DNA of 64,000 nucleotides. Origin: Lactobacillus kimbladii (lineage in GTDB: Bacteria; Bacillota; Bacilli; Lactobacillales; Lactobacillaceae). The position numbers were made by a program, and so were the translations under genes. Below the pieces are notes generated by a model. That model was not told the DNA's origin. It was given only the letters and a program-made list of their open reading frames with translations, and did not search any database. Numbering within the stretch: the first letter of the stretch is position 1; each line of letters starts with the position of its first letter. The stretch lies in assembly GCF_000970755.1 (NCBI RefSeq), contig NZ_KQ034007.1, forward strand, positions 1,885,491 through 1,949,490. Direction: 5' to 3'. This document shows, piece after piece, positions 43,209 to 53,691 of the stretch.

Positions 43209-45287
43209 TTAATTTTCTACGCCAAACAAGGTCTTTTTAAAGCTTGCTTTATCTTCCTTGTTAAATAGTTCTTCAATCTTATTTGGCTTATTTATTAAAT
43301 CCACAATTGCTTTTAAAACGTTTAAATGTGAATAGCTGTCAATTGCAGACAAAACAAAAATGATTTTTACTGGATCGTTTGCCTTATTGCCAAATTTTAT
43401 TGGTTCAGCCAGTGATGCTACACTGACATCCAATTTTGCAACCCCGTCCTCCGGTCTTGCATGGGCCAAAGCAATTCCAGGACCTATGACAATATAAGGT
43501 CCGAATTTTTTAACTGATTCTTCCATTGCGACAACATAATCATCATTAATTGATTTATTTTTTATTAGCGGTTGGCTGGTTTTTTCAATCGCTTCACACC
43601 AATTATTAGCCATTATGTGTATTTGGATTTTGTCATCAGTTAATAAATCTTGAAGCATTGGCCTCACCTCCCTCTCTTTTATTTCAATATTATGTTCAGA
43701 AAAAATTTCAATTAACTTGTCCACTAAGCGAGCTGAAACATTTTTTCTGGTTTCTGATTCAATTAGCGAAATGGTGTCTTTAAGCAAATTTTTCTTAGCT
43801 GAAGGATTTTGCTTTAAAGACAGCATATGTTTTTTAATATCTGCTTTAGCAATAAATTTCTTTAACTCTTGATAGTCTTGCTTCCTGGGAACAGGAGGCA
43901 TTTTAAAACTGGGAACCATTCCCGTTGATTCATTAATTGTCTTAACAACAAAATCTATGTTTAGCTTTCTTAAAGAATTTATATCCTGTAATCCTAAAAC
44001 TGCCACAACTTCGACATTCATGTTTCGGGAAATATTGGCAGCCAATAGCTGACCGGTAGCTTCGCCATAATTACAAAGAACCGCAATTCTATAAAAGTTG
44101 TTTTCTTTGACGCTTTCTTCGTAATAAGTACTAAAGTAAACGGTTATGAATGCTTTTTCTCCTGCTGAAACATTTTTGCTGTATTTGCTTTTAAAAAAAG
44201 CTGAGATATCTTGATAAATAGTTGCATAACTAGTTTTAAGCACATCAGTTAACGGATTAAATACTTCAATATGATTTTCTTGCCTTTGCAAAAATGCTGA
44301 AACATGTGAGTTAAGTTGTTCATAAAGTTGTTCAGAATCACGGTAATTAATTTTTTCTACATCACTCATATAATCTATTAAGCGTAAAGTCAGAAGTTCC
44401 GATTCAGCCCACTTGTCAATTCTTACCTCTTTTTCACCCAAAAATGTTTTAAGAATAAAAGTCATATAGCTTTTTTCATTTTCCGGAACTGTCAGTTTTA
44501 ACTTGTCCAACAAATTGTTTACAGATTTCATAATTCTAGTGTTAGCAATTTCTAAATTAGAAACCTGACTGTCATCAAGATATTGCTTTTCCTGCAAACG
44601 TCTAATCCAAATGGCCATTAAAACAGAAATTTGTGCTTCTCTGGCAGAAACTCCTTCGTAACGACCACCAAGTATTAGTTCCTTAGCAACTATATTAGTT
44701 TGCTCAAGTATCTTTGGATTTAAATAATCAATTACTATTTGGTAACTATCACTTCCTTCAAAGCTGCCTTTTTCTGCTAATTGCGAAATATCAATATTTT
44801 CAACAATTAATTGTTGAATCATAGTTCTGATATTTCTTTCAGCACCTTCAATTTTTGCTCCTTGCTGCGTATCCAAGGTCAGAGAATATTTGGCAAGAAA
44901 TTCTCTAACCTGGCGCATATCCTTGTCCATCGTGCTTTTACTTATATTCAGCTGCTTTTGTTCTTCATAAATTTTTACCTGGTGAGGAGCTTTTAGAAAG
45001 CTGATAATGATATGAAGCTGCCTTTCTTTAGGATCAAGAAACGTATCCGAACTAATTTTTAAAGAGTGAGATAAGAAATGTCTAGCATCCAAATCAAGGC
45101 AAAAATAAAGTTGCCCTCGCTTATTAGAAATTCCAGTAATTGAAAGGTCACTTAAAGTTCGGTTAATATCATCCACATCATTTCTGATAGTTCTGGAAGA
45201 AACATTCAAGGCTTGACTCAATTCAGCGATTGATAAATTTTCTTTATCAAGCAATTCATTTATTATCAGTAATTGCCGGTCTTTCAT
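43209..45287 (-). CDS. BglG/MtlR-type PTS regulator with PRDs, EIIB-like and EIIA domains
   Basis: 692 residues from the ATG at 45287; the ribosome-binding site GAGG is 8 bases upstream, and the GTG nine bases earlier is less likely. Order: two HTH domains (about 1-70, IAELSQALNVSSRTIRNDVD, and 80-150), two PRD domains (about 190-400), an EIIB-Gat-like domain (about 405-480, with VLCNYGEAT), and a C-terminal EIIA (about 545-692) whose active site is IALAHARPEDGV. PRDs are controlled by PTS phosphorylation. The EIIA may both sense and phosphorylate. As first gene of the operon, it is its likely activator. A cre-like site lies upstream. Confidence 0.88.
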   Translation of the reverse strand: MKDRQLLIINELLDKENLSIAELSQALNVSSRTIRNDVDDINRTLSDLSITGISNKRGQLYFCLDLDARHFLSHSLKISSDTFLDPKERQLHIIISFLKAPHQVKIYEEQKQLNISKSTMDKDMRQVREFLAKYSLTLDTQQGAKIEGAERNIRTMIQQLIVENIDISQLAEKGSFEGSDSYQIVIDYLNPKILEQTNIVAKELILGGRYEGVSAREAQISVLMAIWIRRLQEKQYLDDSQVSNLEIANTRIMKSVNNLLDKLKLTVPENEKSYMTFILKTFLGEKEVRIDKWAESELLTLRLIDYMSDVEKINYRDSEQLYEQLNSHVSAFLQRQENHIEVFNPLTDVLKTSYATIYQDISAFFKSKYSKNVSAGEKAFITVYFSTYYEESVKENNFYRIAVLCNYGEATGQLLAANISRNMNVEVVAVLGLQDINSLRKLNIDFVVKTINESTGMVPSFKMPPVPRKQDYQELKKFIAKADIKKHMLSLKQNPSAKKNLLKDTISLIESETRKNVSARLVDKLIEIFSEHNIEIKEREVRPMLQDLLTDDKIQIHIMANNWCEAIEKTSQPLIKNKSINDDYVVAMEESVKKFGPYIVIGPGIALAHARPEDGVAKLDVSVASLAEPIKFGNKANDPVKIIFVLSAIDSYSHLNVLKAIVDLINKPNKIEELFNKEDKASFKKTLFGVEN

Positions 45288-45312
45288 ATTCCTCACCTCA
45301 ATTCAAATAATA

Positions 45313-45326
45313 CGTTACCGCTTACA
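45313..45326 (-). promoter_or_regulatory. cre-like site upstream of the PTS operon
   Basis: Minus strand TGTAAGCGGTAACG, 13 of 14 positions of the cre consensus, 25 bases upstream of the start codon. Fits CcpA repression. Confidence 0.6.
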
Positions 45327-45417
45327 TATAAAAAAGAGTTTATTGTTTCCACTTTTTTTGGAAAAATAAGACACATAGTCTACCTGCTTTCAATAAAATT
45401 TTGCAAAAAACTACACT

Positions 45418-45462
45418 AAAAAAGAAGACACCTTGCATTAACAAACACAGTGTCTTCTTTAC
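45418..45462 (-). terminator. deoC terminator
   Basis: AAAGAAGACAC and GTGTCTTCTTT arms with an 18-base loop; a T-run follows on the minus strand. Confidence 0.85.
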
Positions 45463-45483
45463 ATACTTATTTTTGTGCTAAAT

Positions 45484-46137
45484 CTACGATTCTTTTATAA
45501 TTTTTAGACTTGCACTTGCCCCTAATCTAGTAGCTCCACTAGCAATCATTTGGCAAGCGTCAGCTTTAGTATGAATACCGCCTGCTGCTTTGATGCCCAT
45601 TTTAGTTCCGACAGTTGCAGCCATAATCTTAACATCTTCTGCTCTAGCTCCATATTTTGCAAAGCCAGTTGACGTTTTGACGAAATCAGCACCAGATTTT
45701 TCTGCTATTAAGCATGCCTTTTTAATTTGCTGCGAATTAAGAAAACAATTTTCAAGAATTACTTTTACCTTTTTTCCCTTTGAATGTACTGCTTCGACAA
45801 CTGCTTTTTCATCTTTAAGTACCACATCATAGTCTTCTGAAAGAAACGCCCCGATGTTTTGTACCATATCGCATTCATCGGCACCATTGGCAACTGCTTG
45901 TGTTGCTTCAAAAACTTTAGTTTCAGTAGTAGTTGCTCCAAGGGGAAAGCCAATCACCGTTACAGTATTAATTTTTGTTCCTTGTAGTTTTTCACTAACA
46001 TATTTTACCCAAAAAGGATTTACACAGACAGACGCAAATTGATATTTTTTAGCCTCTGCAATTACCTTATCAATTTGCTCTTGAGTTGCATTTGGTTCCA
46101 ATAAAGTATGATCAATATATTTATTAAGTTTTTCCAT
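45484..46137 (-). CDS. deoC: Deoxyribose-phosphate aldolase
   Basis: 217 residues from the ATG at 46137, which has AAGGAG upstream and begins MEKLNKYIDHTLLEPNAT, the usual DeoC start. The frame continues 37 codons further upstream but without a ribosome-binding site. Active-site residues: the Schiff-base Lys in FVKTSTGFAKYGA (about 148-160), the Asp in ECDMVQNIG and the Lys in GIKAAGGI. It splits 2-deoxyribose-5-P to glyceraldehyde-3-P and acetaldehyde. It has its own terminator and lies between the flavoprotein and the PTS operon, so a link to the PTS is only suggestive. Confidence 0.93.
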   Translation of the reverse strand: MEKLNKYIDHTLLEPNATQEQIDKVIAEAKKYQFASVCVNPFWVKYVSEKLQGTKINTVTVIGFPLGATTTETKVFEATQAVANGADECDMVQNIGAFLSEDYDVVLKDEKAVVEAVHSKGKKVKVILENCFLNSQQIKKACLIAEKSGADFVKTSTGFAKYGARAEDVKIMAATVGTKMGIKAAGGIHTKADACQMIASGATRLGASASLKIIKES

Positions 46138-46295
46138 TACCTTTTCTCCTTTTCCGCAAATAGCGTAGTTATAAATATAGCCTAATTGGTTAAGAAATTT
46201 TTTAAAAGCACTTTCTTTTTCAAAATTTCCAGGTAAATTCATAAACAAAGTTTCAGTTTGCTAATTATGAGTTATTTTGCCCCAAGTTCATAATA

Positions 46296-46340
46296 CAAAA
46301 AGCAGGTCATAAGTTTTAACCAAATTTATGACCTGCTTTA
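46296..46340 (-). terminator. Terminator of the fumarate-reductase-like gene
   Basis: AAAGCAGGTCATAA and TTATGACCTGCTTT, a 14-bp stem with a 13-base loop; the minus strand continues with TTTTT. Confidence 0.85.
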
Positions 46341-46367
46341 AATACTTATTAAATTCTTGATAAATGT

Positions 46368-48179
46368 CTATTTAATTTTGCTTAATGCATCCCTGACAGC
46401 ATCTTTTAATCCTCTAGTAGTATTAGAGGCGCCCGAAACCGCATCTACGTCAACCTTATTTTCATCGACCATTTTTTGAGGTAATTCGTTAATTGCTTTT
46501 TGACCATAATCATCAGATTCAGCTTGTTTCAGCACCTCAACTTTTTTGAGGTTCTTTTGCTTATCAGCTGTTACTCTGACAACTATTTCATCTCCCACTC
46601 CTTTAGTAGATTTGCCGATATATTGTTCAGGTCCAGTTGGAAACTCTTCTTTCTTAATATCAGAATCTAGTGGTCGTGGCTTTAACGGCTTTTCATGCTT
46701 AGGAGAAGGTACATTAACTTCTGCGATATCGTCTTTAGGATGGGCTGCATTTTGACCGGCAATTTTACCGAAAATCAAACAGTCGCCCAAATCCGAACCA
46801 CCTTGATATAAGTTAGACATATTACTGCCCAGCTCACCAGCACCATATAAATGAGGAATCGGCTTGTGCTCAGGATCAAGAATTTCAGCTCGGGCATTTC
46901 TTCTAGGACCAGCTTCAGACCAGCCAATAGTCTGTACTAGCGGTATAGCATAATACGGACCCTCTTCAGAAAATGCACTTAAAGTAGCAGGATCACGATG
47001 ATAAGCATAATCATGCTTCTTTTCGGCAAAAAAGTTAAATTCATCAATTGTACTTTGCAGTTTATCCGCAGCAACTCCCATCTTTTCTGCTAATTCAGAA
47101 ACAGAATCAGCTTTAAGAACGGAATTAAGTGCTTTATTATCAGGGAAAGTATCAATCTCACTGATCTTGTCATATTGCTTTTGATCAAAGACAAAGTAAG
47201 GGTGAATTGGATTCAATGGTTTATACCATGAACCATGATTTTCTACATAGCCTTCACGTGCTCCTTGATCTTCCTTAAAGTAGCGTGTGCCGTCATCGCC
47301 AACCGTAAAAATACTGCCTGTATAGAAGATTGGGTTACCCATATAAAATGGTGCACGCTTCATCCCAGGTTCATAAAAAGCAAAAGCTTGTTGCATTCCA
47401 CCGGCCGCATACATTGACATATGCCACATATCCGCACCTGCTTCGTGAGCCAAGTCAATACCCTTACCTTTATTATAAAGTGAACCCAGTGGCACTAACT
47501 TGTGTGAACCAATATAATCCTGAACCATTTGCGGATTATTTTCGATACCACCAGTGGTCAACACGACACCATTTTTAGCGTAAACATTTAATAAAACATG
47601 ATCACGCTCAATTTGAGCTCCGACAACTTTTTTACCAGGAGTTTGCAAAATATGCTTAACAGGTGCAGAATACCAAACATCAATCTTATCACTACGATCA
47701 AGTACTTTTTGCCGTAAAATGTTCCACAATGAAGCGTTAAAAATACCCTTCTCTATTGTGATCATGTCATAGCTTTTAGCACCTGGTAGATTAGGATGAT
47801 CGGCAATTACAGCATCTTCTGGCAGCCCTAAAATAGTTTTATAGCTAACAGGTTCATTAACATCCAGATATTTTTTAAAATATTCTTTCATGTGTGTAAT
47901 GCCATGAACAACTGTATCCTCTATTTCAGGATCAATATTAAAGTGCTGGGCCAAATGTTCATAGTAAGCGCGATAATCCTCTTCGCTGCTGCTATAACCT
48001 ACAAGTTCAGCAGCATACCTTGTATTGCCACCTTCGTGACCTTCCGGAGCAGAATCAACTATTAGCACTTTAGCACCACTATCAGCCGCAAAACGAGCTG
48101 CAGTTGCTCCGGCTCCACCAAAACCTAAAACTACTACATCATAGCTTGCATCATAATATGTATGATCATTAACTATCAT
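46368..48179 (-). CDS. FAD-dependent fumarate-reductase-like flavoprotein with C-terminal FMN-binding domain
   Basis: 603 residues. The N-terminus has a Rossmann FAD-binding motif (VVVLGFGGAGATAARFA, residues 15-31) and a fumarate-reductase/succinate-dehydrogenase flavoprotein domain to about 500, with GWSEAGPRR and LGDCLIFGKIAGQNAA near its end. Residues about 515-603 are an FMN-binding domain with SGASNTTRGLKDAV; Asp-Ala-Val-Ser-Gly-Ala-Ser is the ApbE-flavinylation pattern. There is no signal peptide, so it is probably cytosolic. It could reduce fumarate, urocanate or a related enoate as an electron sink; the substrate cannot be told. An ApbE gene is not in the window. A 250-bp piece is duplicated at 39225-39474. 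Confidence 0.85.
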   Translation of the reverse strand: MIVNDHTYYDASYDVVVLGFGGAGATAARFAADSGAKVLIVDSAPEGHEGGNTRYAAELVGYSSSEEDYRAYYEHLAQHFNIDPEIEDTVVHGITHMKEYFKKYLDVNEPVSYKTILGLPEDAVIADHPNLPGAKSYDMITIEKGIFNASLWNILRQKVLDRSDKIDVWYSAPVKHILQTPGKKVVGAQIERDHVLLNVYAKNGVVLTTGGIENNPQMVQDYIGSHKLVPLGSLYNKGKGIDLAHEAGADMWHMSMYAAGGMQQAFAFYEPGMKRAPFYMGNPIFYTGSIFTVGDDGTRYFKEDQGAREGYVENHGSWYKPLNPIHPYFVFDQKQYDKISEIDTFPDNKALNSVLKADSVSELAEKMGVAADKLQSTIDEFNFFAEKKHDYAYHRDPATLSAFSEEGPYYAIPLVQTIGWSEAGPRRNARAEILDPEHKPIPHLYGAGELGSNMSNLYQGGSDLGDCLIFGKIAGQNAAHPKDDIAEVNVPSPKHEKPLKPRPLDSDIKKEEFPTGPEQYIGKSTKGVGDEIVVRVTADKQKNLKKVEVLKQAESDDYGQKAINELPQKMVDENKVDVDAVSGASNTTRGLKDAVRDALSKIK

Positions 48180-48278
48180 ATGATTGCCTCTTTTAAAAAA
48201 TCTTATTCTAGCTTAAAAGACTTAAATTTTTGCCTTTCAATCTTTAAATATTATCTTGCGTTTATGTTAATAATATCA

Positions 48279-48292
48279 CATAGCCGCTTACA
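48279..48292 (-). promoter_or_regulatory. Weak cre-like site upstream of the flavoprotein gene
   Basis: Minus strand TGTAAGCGGCTATG shares TGTAAGCGG with the site at the PTS operon but fits only 11 of 14 cre positions. Confidence 0.3.
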
Positions 48293-48326
48293 TTAAACCG
48301 GACTTATCCAAAATTTAATTTTGAGT

Positions 48327-48358
48327 ATAAAAAAAGTTCACATTCAAGTGAACTTTTA
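48327..48358 (-). terminator. purA-purB terminator
   Basis: AAAAGTTCAC and GTGAACTTTT arms, short loop, and a T-run on the minus strand, 10 bases after the purB stop. Confidence 0.85.
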
Positions 48359-48367
48359 TTTATTAAT

Positions 48368-49663
48368 TTATTCTAAACCAACTTTTTTAAAAATCTCATC
48401 TACATGCCGCAAATGGTAATGATAATCAAAAGCATCAGCGACATCGTCTTCAGAAAGATAATTCATAATTTGACTGTCTTCAACTAATTTTCTAAAGGAA
48501 ATTCCCTCATTCCAAGATCTCGTGGTTAATTTTTGGACCATATCGTAGGCATTTTCACGAGAAAGACCAGCTTCATCAATCAATTTTAACAGCAAGCGTT
48601 GTGAATAAATCAGTCCATAAGTCTTATCCATGTTCTTAAGCATGGTTTCTGGAAAAACATCAAGATTGGTCAAAATGCGATTAAAACGATTGAGCATATA
48701 ATCAATACCAATTGTAGTATCAGGTAAAATTACACGTTCAGCACTGGAATGGGAAATATCGCGTTCATGCCAAAGTGATACATCCTCATAAGCAGTTATA
48801 ATATGGCCCCGTATAACCCGTGCCATACCACAAAGATTTTCTGAGCCAATAGGATTACGTTTGTGAGGCATTGCTGAAGAACCTTTTTGCCCTGCACGGA
48901 AGTGTTCTTCTACTTCGTGGATTTCAGAGCGTTGCAAACTTCTAATTTCGGTTGCCCAATTTTCAATACTTGTGGCTATTAGCGCCAAAGTAGCAATATA
49001 TTCAGCATGCAAATCGCGTGGCAATACTTGACTGGTAATTGGCTGCTGAGTTAAGCCTAGCTGCTTTAAGACACTGGTTTCAACAGCTGGCGGTACGTTA
49101 GCAAAAGTCCCAACGGCACCGGAAATTTTTCCTGATTCTACTCCTTTTGCTGCATGTTCAAAGCGTTCAATATCACGCTTAATTTCCGCATACCAGCGAG
49201 CTAGTTTCAAGCCAAAAGTAGTGGGTTCAGCTTGCACACCATGCGTGCGCCCCATTTCCACCGTATTTTTATATTTACGTGCTTTTTCAGCAATCGTCTT
49301 TTTTAGTTTATGCAGATCCTGACGAATAATTCTATCTGCCTGTTTTAGGATGTATCCTTGCGCAGTATCGACAACATCAGTCGAAGTCAGGCCAAAGTGC
49401 ACCCATTTTTTCTCTGGGCCCAGACTTTCAGAAACCGTTCGTGTAAAAGCAACCACATCATGGTGGGTTACCTGCTCCAATTCTGCCACCCGTTCTGGTG
49501 TAAAGCTGGCATTTTGGGCAATTTTAGCAGCATCTGCTTTTGGAACCTCGCCTAATTCACTCCAGGCATTAGTAGCAGCAATTTCCACTTTTAGCCATGC
49601 TTCATATTTATTTTCGTCAGACCATATTTTACCCATTTCAGGGCGAGTATAACGTTCTAACAT
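48368..49663 (-). CDS. purB: Adenylosuccinate lyase
   Basis: 431 residues. Family signature [16 protein letters not shown] (about 264-279) with the flexible catalytic-Ser loop, [15 protein letters not shown] with the catalytic His, and [10 protein letters not shown]. It forms fumarate in two purine steps (SAICAR to AICAR and adenylosuccinate to AMP). Starts 4 bases after purA, so the two work as an IMP-to-AMP unit. Confidence 0.96.
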   Translation of the reverse strand: MLERYTRPEMGKIWSDENKYEAWLKVEIAATNAWSELGEVPKADAAKIAQNASFTPERVAELEQVTHHDVVAFTRTVSESLGPEKKWVHFGLTSTDVVDTAQGYILKQADRIIRQDLHKLKKTIAEKARKYKNTVEMGRTHGVQAEPTTFGLKLARWYAEIKRDIERFEHAAKGVESGKISGAVGTFANVPPAVETSVLKQLGLTQQPITSQVLPRDLHAEYIATLALIATSIENWATEIRSLQRSEIHEVEEHFRAGQKGSSAMPHKRNPIGSENLCGMARVIRGHIITAYEDVSLWHERDISHSSAERVILPDTTIGIDYMLNRFNRILTNLDVFPETMLKNMDKTYGLIYSQRLLLKLIDEAGLSRENAYDMVQKLTTRSWNEGISFRKLVEDSQIMNYLSEDDVADAFDYHYHLRHVDEIFKKVGLE

Positions 49664-49666
49664 AAA

Positions 49667-50962
<1,296 letters not shown>

Positions 50963-51035
50963 TCACCTCATTAAATTTCTACAAATATCACGTAAATAGT
51001 CTAGCAATTTACCATTCTTTAGTCAAATTTAAATG

Positions 51036-51070
51036 CGAATTATTATAGCAAGTTTATTTTTAATAGTTCG
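51036..51070. promoter_or_regulatory. Inverted PurBox pair between purA and guaC
   Basis: CGAATTATT (51036-51044) and AATAGTTCG (51062-51070) are inverted copies with one mismatch, separated by 17 bases, the spacing of B. subtilis PurR tandem boxes. Confidence 0.65.
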
Positions 51071-51079
51071 ATTTTTATA

Positions 51080-51108
51080 TTGACAAAAAAAGCTTTTTTG
51101 ATTATAGT
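51080..51108 (+). promoter_or_regulatory. guaC promoter
   Basis: TTGACA, a 17-base spacer and TATAGT, 9 bases downstream of the right PurBox. Confidence 0.75.
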
Positions 51109-51150
51109 GATTTCGTTTGTAAAGATAGTTAATAAGGAGCCGATTTACTT

Positions 51151-52143
51151 ATGAGCAATTATTTCAGTATGGAAGCATTTGATTATGATGATATCCAGCT
51201 TGTTCCGAATAAAGGGATCATTAAGAGCCGTCATGATGCAGATACCAGTGTTAAGTTCGGAAACCGAACATTTAAAATACCAGTCGTACCTGCCAACATG
51301 GAAAGCGTAATTAACGATGACTTGGCGGTTTGGCTGGCCCAAAACGGCTACTATTATGTCATGCACCGCTTTCAACCTGAAAAGCGTTTCGCTTTTATCA
51401 AGATGATGCATGAAAAAGGTCTATTTGCTTCTATATCTGTTGGTATTAAAAAAGGCGAATATGATTTTATCGATCAGCTGGTTGCTGAAAACATTAAGCC
51501 TGAATATATCACGATTGATGTAGCTCATGGGCATTCTGTCTATGTTATTGATATGATTAAATACATCAAAGAAAAATTGCCAGATACTTTTTTAACAGCA
51601 GGCAATATTGCGACCCCAGAAGCAGTTCGTGAATTAGAAGGTGCAGGAGCAGACGCCACAAAAGTTGGTGTTGGTCCTGGCCGCGCTTGCATTACCAAAC
51701 TCAAAACTGGTTTTGGCACTGGTGGCTGGCAACTAGCCGCTTTAAGAATGTGCAGTAAAGTAGCCAGTAAACCCTTGATTGCTGATGGCGGTATCCGTTA
51801 TAACGGCGATATAGCAAAGTCAATTCGGTTTGGCGCTACCATAGTTATGATTGGCTCAATGCTTGCAGGACATGAAGAGTCCCCGGGTAATGTCATCAAA
51901 ATTAACGGTAAAACCTACAAGCAATATTGGGGCTCTGCTTCCGAAGTCCAAAAAGGTGCGTATCGCAATGTTGAAGGTAAACAAATGCTCGTTCCCTTCC
52001 GTGGCCACATTGCCGATACTTTAAGAGAAATGCGGGAAGACTTGCAATCTTCAATTTCCTATGCCGGTGGTAAGGATCTTAGTTCAATTAAATTAGTTGA
52101 TTATGTAATTGTCAAAAACACAATCATGAATGGTGACAAATAA
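51151..52143 (+). CDS. guaC: GMP reductase
   Basis: 330 residues, IMPDH/GMPR family without CBS domains. The active-site loop [12 protein letters not shown] (about 174-185) holds the catalytic Cys. [10 protein letters not shown] and [12 protein letters not shown] bind phosphate. It turns GMP to IMP with NADPH, so that guanine can feed AMP through purA and purB, which diverge from it. Length and loops match the second GuaC type of Firmicutes, not IMP dehydrogenase. Confidence 0.94.
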   Translation: MSNYFSMEAFDYDDIQLVPNKGIIKSRHDADTSVKFGNRTFKIPVVPANMESVINDDLAVWLAQNGYYYVMHRFQPEKRFAFIKMMHEKGLFASISVGIKKGEYDFIDQLVAENIKPEYITIDVAHGHSVYVIDMIKYIKEKLPDTFLTAGNIATPEAVRELEGAGADATKVGVGPGRACITKLKTGFGTGGWQLAALRMCSKVASKPLIADGGIRYNGDIAKSIRFGATIVMIGSMLAGHEESPGNVIKINGKTYKQYWGSASEVQKGAYRNVEGKQMLVPFRGHIADTLREMREDLQSSISYAGGKDLSSIKLVDYVIVKNTIMNGDK

Positions 52144-52211
52144 GTAGGTTGTTTTCTTCTCCCTAAATTTTTAAGTATGGGTAGTAGTTTGTATTTTTCG
52201 TTAAAATAATG

Positions 52212-52252
52212 TTATCCCAGTTCTGTTAGGTAGTCAGTGCTGGGAATTTTTG
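52212..52252 (+). terminator. guaC terminator
   Basis: TCCCAG and CTGGGA with a 19-base loop, then ATTTTTG. The other 200 bases before the next gene (52253-52453) are AT-rich and show no gene; a possible promoter lies near 52400. Confidence 0.65.
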
Positions 52253-52453
52253 TATTTAAATTTTAAGGAGTTGTACCCTAATTAAAGCCTATTCTACTGG
52301 CACCAATTAGAAAAAAAGAACTCGACCATTTTCATTTAGTTGCCTTATATTTCTTTATTTATGTTTTTTTATCCGCTTTAAAGTGTTACACGAAGTACAG
52401 AAAGCGTATAATTTGTTTGTAGTAAAGTTGAATTTTTCATAGAGGTAATAAAA

Positions 52454-52999
52454 ATGAAATTTAAAAAAGTGATTATGTTGGTAGCTGCCTTGATAGGTGT
52501 CGGCACGATTGGCAATTTTATTAATACGCCAAGTAATGTGCAAGCTAAGCAAACCCAGGCTGTTTTTCCTAAAAGCTGGCGTGGTACATGGTACTCATAC
52601 AATTCCAAGACAAAGAAAATCGATAAGATGACTTTCACTAAAACAAAACAAATTTATTACGAAAATGGTCACCAGTATCCTAAATTGTTAAAAGCTAAAC
52701 CTAAGGTTATGCCTAAACCAAGTAAAAAAACAAGATCTTGGGTTTATTTATCAAATAAAATGACTCAAAAAGGCTATACTTGGACTGGAGTTGGCATTTG
52801 GGGTTACCCTGACGAAGGTACACTTGATTGGTATAATGTTGCTAAATTAGATGGTAATAAAGTTTTAGGTTATGCAGAATATCAGAATGTTTATTGGTAT
52901 GTAGATAGTCACTGGTATCAGACAGCTAAACTTGCAAAAAAGTTAAAAGATCACAAATATCCAAATTACGACTTTATTATTGGCGGCGATGACTTATAA
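52454..52999 (+). CDS. Secreted protein, function unknown
   Basis: 181 residues. The signal peptide ends VQAKQ. The mature part is aromatic and basic (SWRGTWYSYNSKTKKIDKMT, WTGVGIWGYPDEGTLDWYN), a pattern of small lactobacillar secreted proteins with a lipocalin-like or beta-barrel look, but no family was recognised. No anchor motif. It is first in a group of three small secreted protein genes with short gaps. Confidence 0.75.
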   Translation: MKFKKVIMLVAALIGVGTIGNFINTPSNVQAKQTQAVFPKSWRGTWYSYNSKTKKIDKMTFTKTKQIYYENGHQYPKLLKAKPKVMPKPSKKTRSWVYLSNKMTQKGYTWTGVGIWGYPDEGTLDWYNVAKLDGNKVLGYAEYQNVYWYVDSHWYQTAKLAKKLKDHKYPNYDFIIGGDDL

Positions 53000-53042
53000 A
53001 TTTATCCGGATATTTTTATTTTGTTTTTAAAGGGAATAAATA

Positions 53043-53645
53043 ATGAAGAAAAAATCAGTTGTTAAATTTATTGCTACTATTTTTGTGCTATTGACTGGCC
53101 TTATTCTATTTTCACCTAAAAGCGTTAGTGCATCTGCTATAACAATTAAAGCAGCTTTTGATAAAAAATATTATAACGTTAATTCTACTAAAAAGGCTTA
53201 TGGTAATTGGGTAGGAAATGTTACTTTTTTCACTCGACATCTAAAAGTTAACACGGGAAAGCCAATGCTCTTTACTCCAAGCATATATGTTGTTAATAAA
53301 AAGGCGACGGGACTTTCTGCTAAAGAAGATGGTATTTACATAAATACAATCGACCACAAAAGGTTTGTACATGGTCGTGTTTATTTAATGCGATTTCGCT
53401 TTGATCTCTCTCACCTTAAGCCCGGGAAAAAATATCGTTTTAAAAATGACATGCACTTCAATAACCCACATTATGTTAAATATCGGTGGTTTACTCAGAA
53501 GGCTTCACGCAAAGGCAATCTTTCCAATAGTACTCACCTTCCTCAGGTAGACCTGTATGTCAACTGTGGCGCCAAGAAATCCTTTTTGAAAAAGGTAATG
53601 CGCAATAATAAAAAGATTGTTGATTCGAAAATAAAATTATATTAA
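53043..53645 (+). CDS. Secreted protein, function unknown
   Basis: 200 residues with a signal peptide (residues 1-31, basic start, SVSASA site). The rest is basic, rich in Lys and Tyr with an immunoglobulin-like strand pattern (KAYGNWVGNVTFFTRHLKVN, VYLMRFRFDLSHLKPGKKY). No anchor or catalytic motif was recognised. It lies 43 bases after the previous gene and probably shares its transcript. A wall or polysaccharide binding role is only a guess. Confidence 0.7.
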   Translation: MKKKSVVKFIATIFVLLTGLILFSPKSVSASAITIKAAFDKKYYNVNSTKKAYGNWVGNVTFFTRHLKVNTGKPMLFTPSIYVVNKKATGLSAKEDGIYINTIDHKRFVHGRVYLMRFRFDLSHLKPGKKYRFKNDMHFNNPHYVKYRWFTQKASRKGNLSNSTHLPQVDLYVNCGAKKSFLKKVMRNNKKIVDSKIKLY

Positions 53646-53691
53646 TATTTTTTCAGCACATAGATTTTATTATTTTATGAAGGGAGAACCA

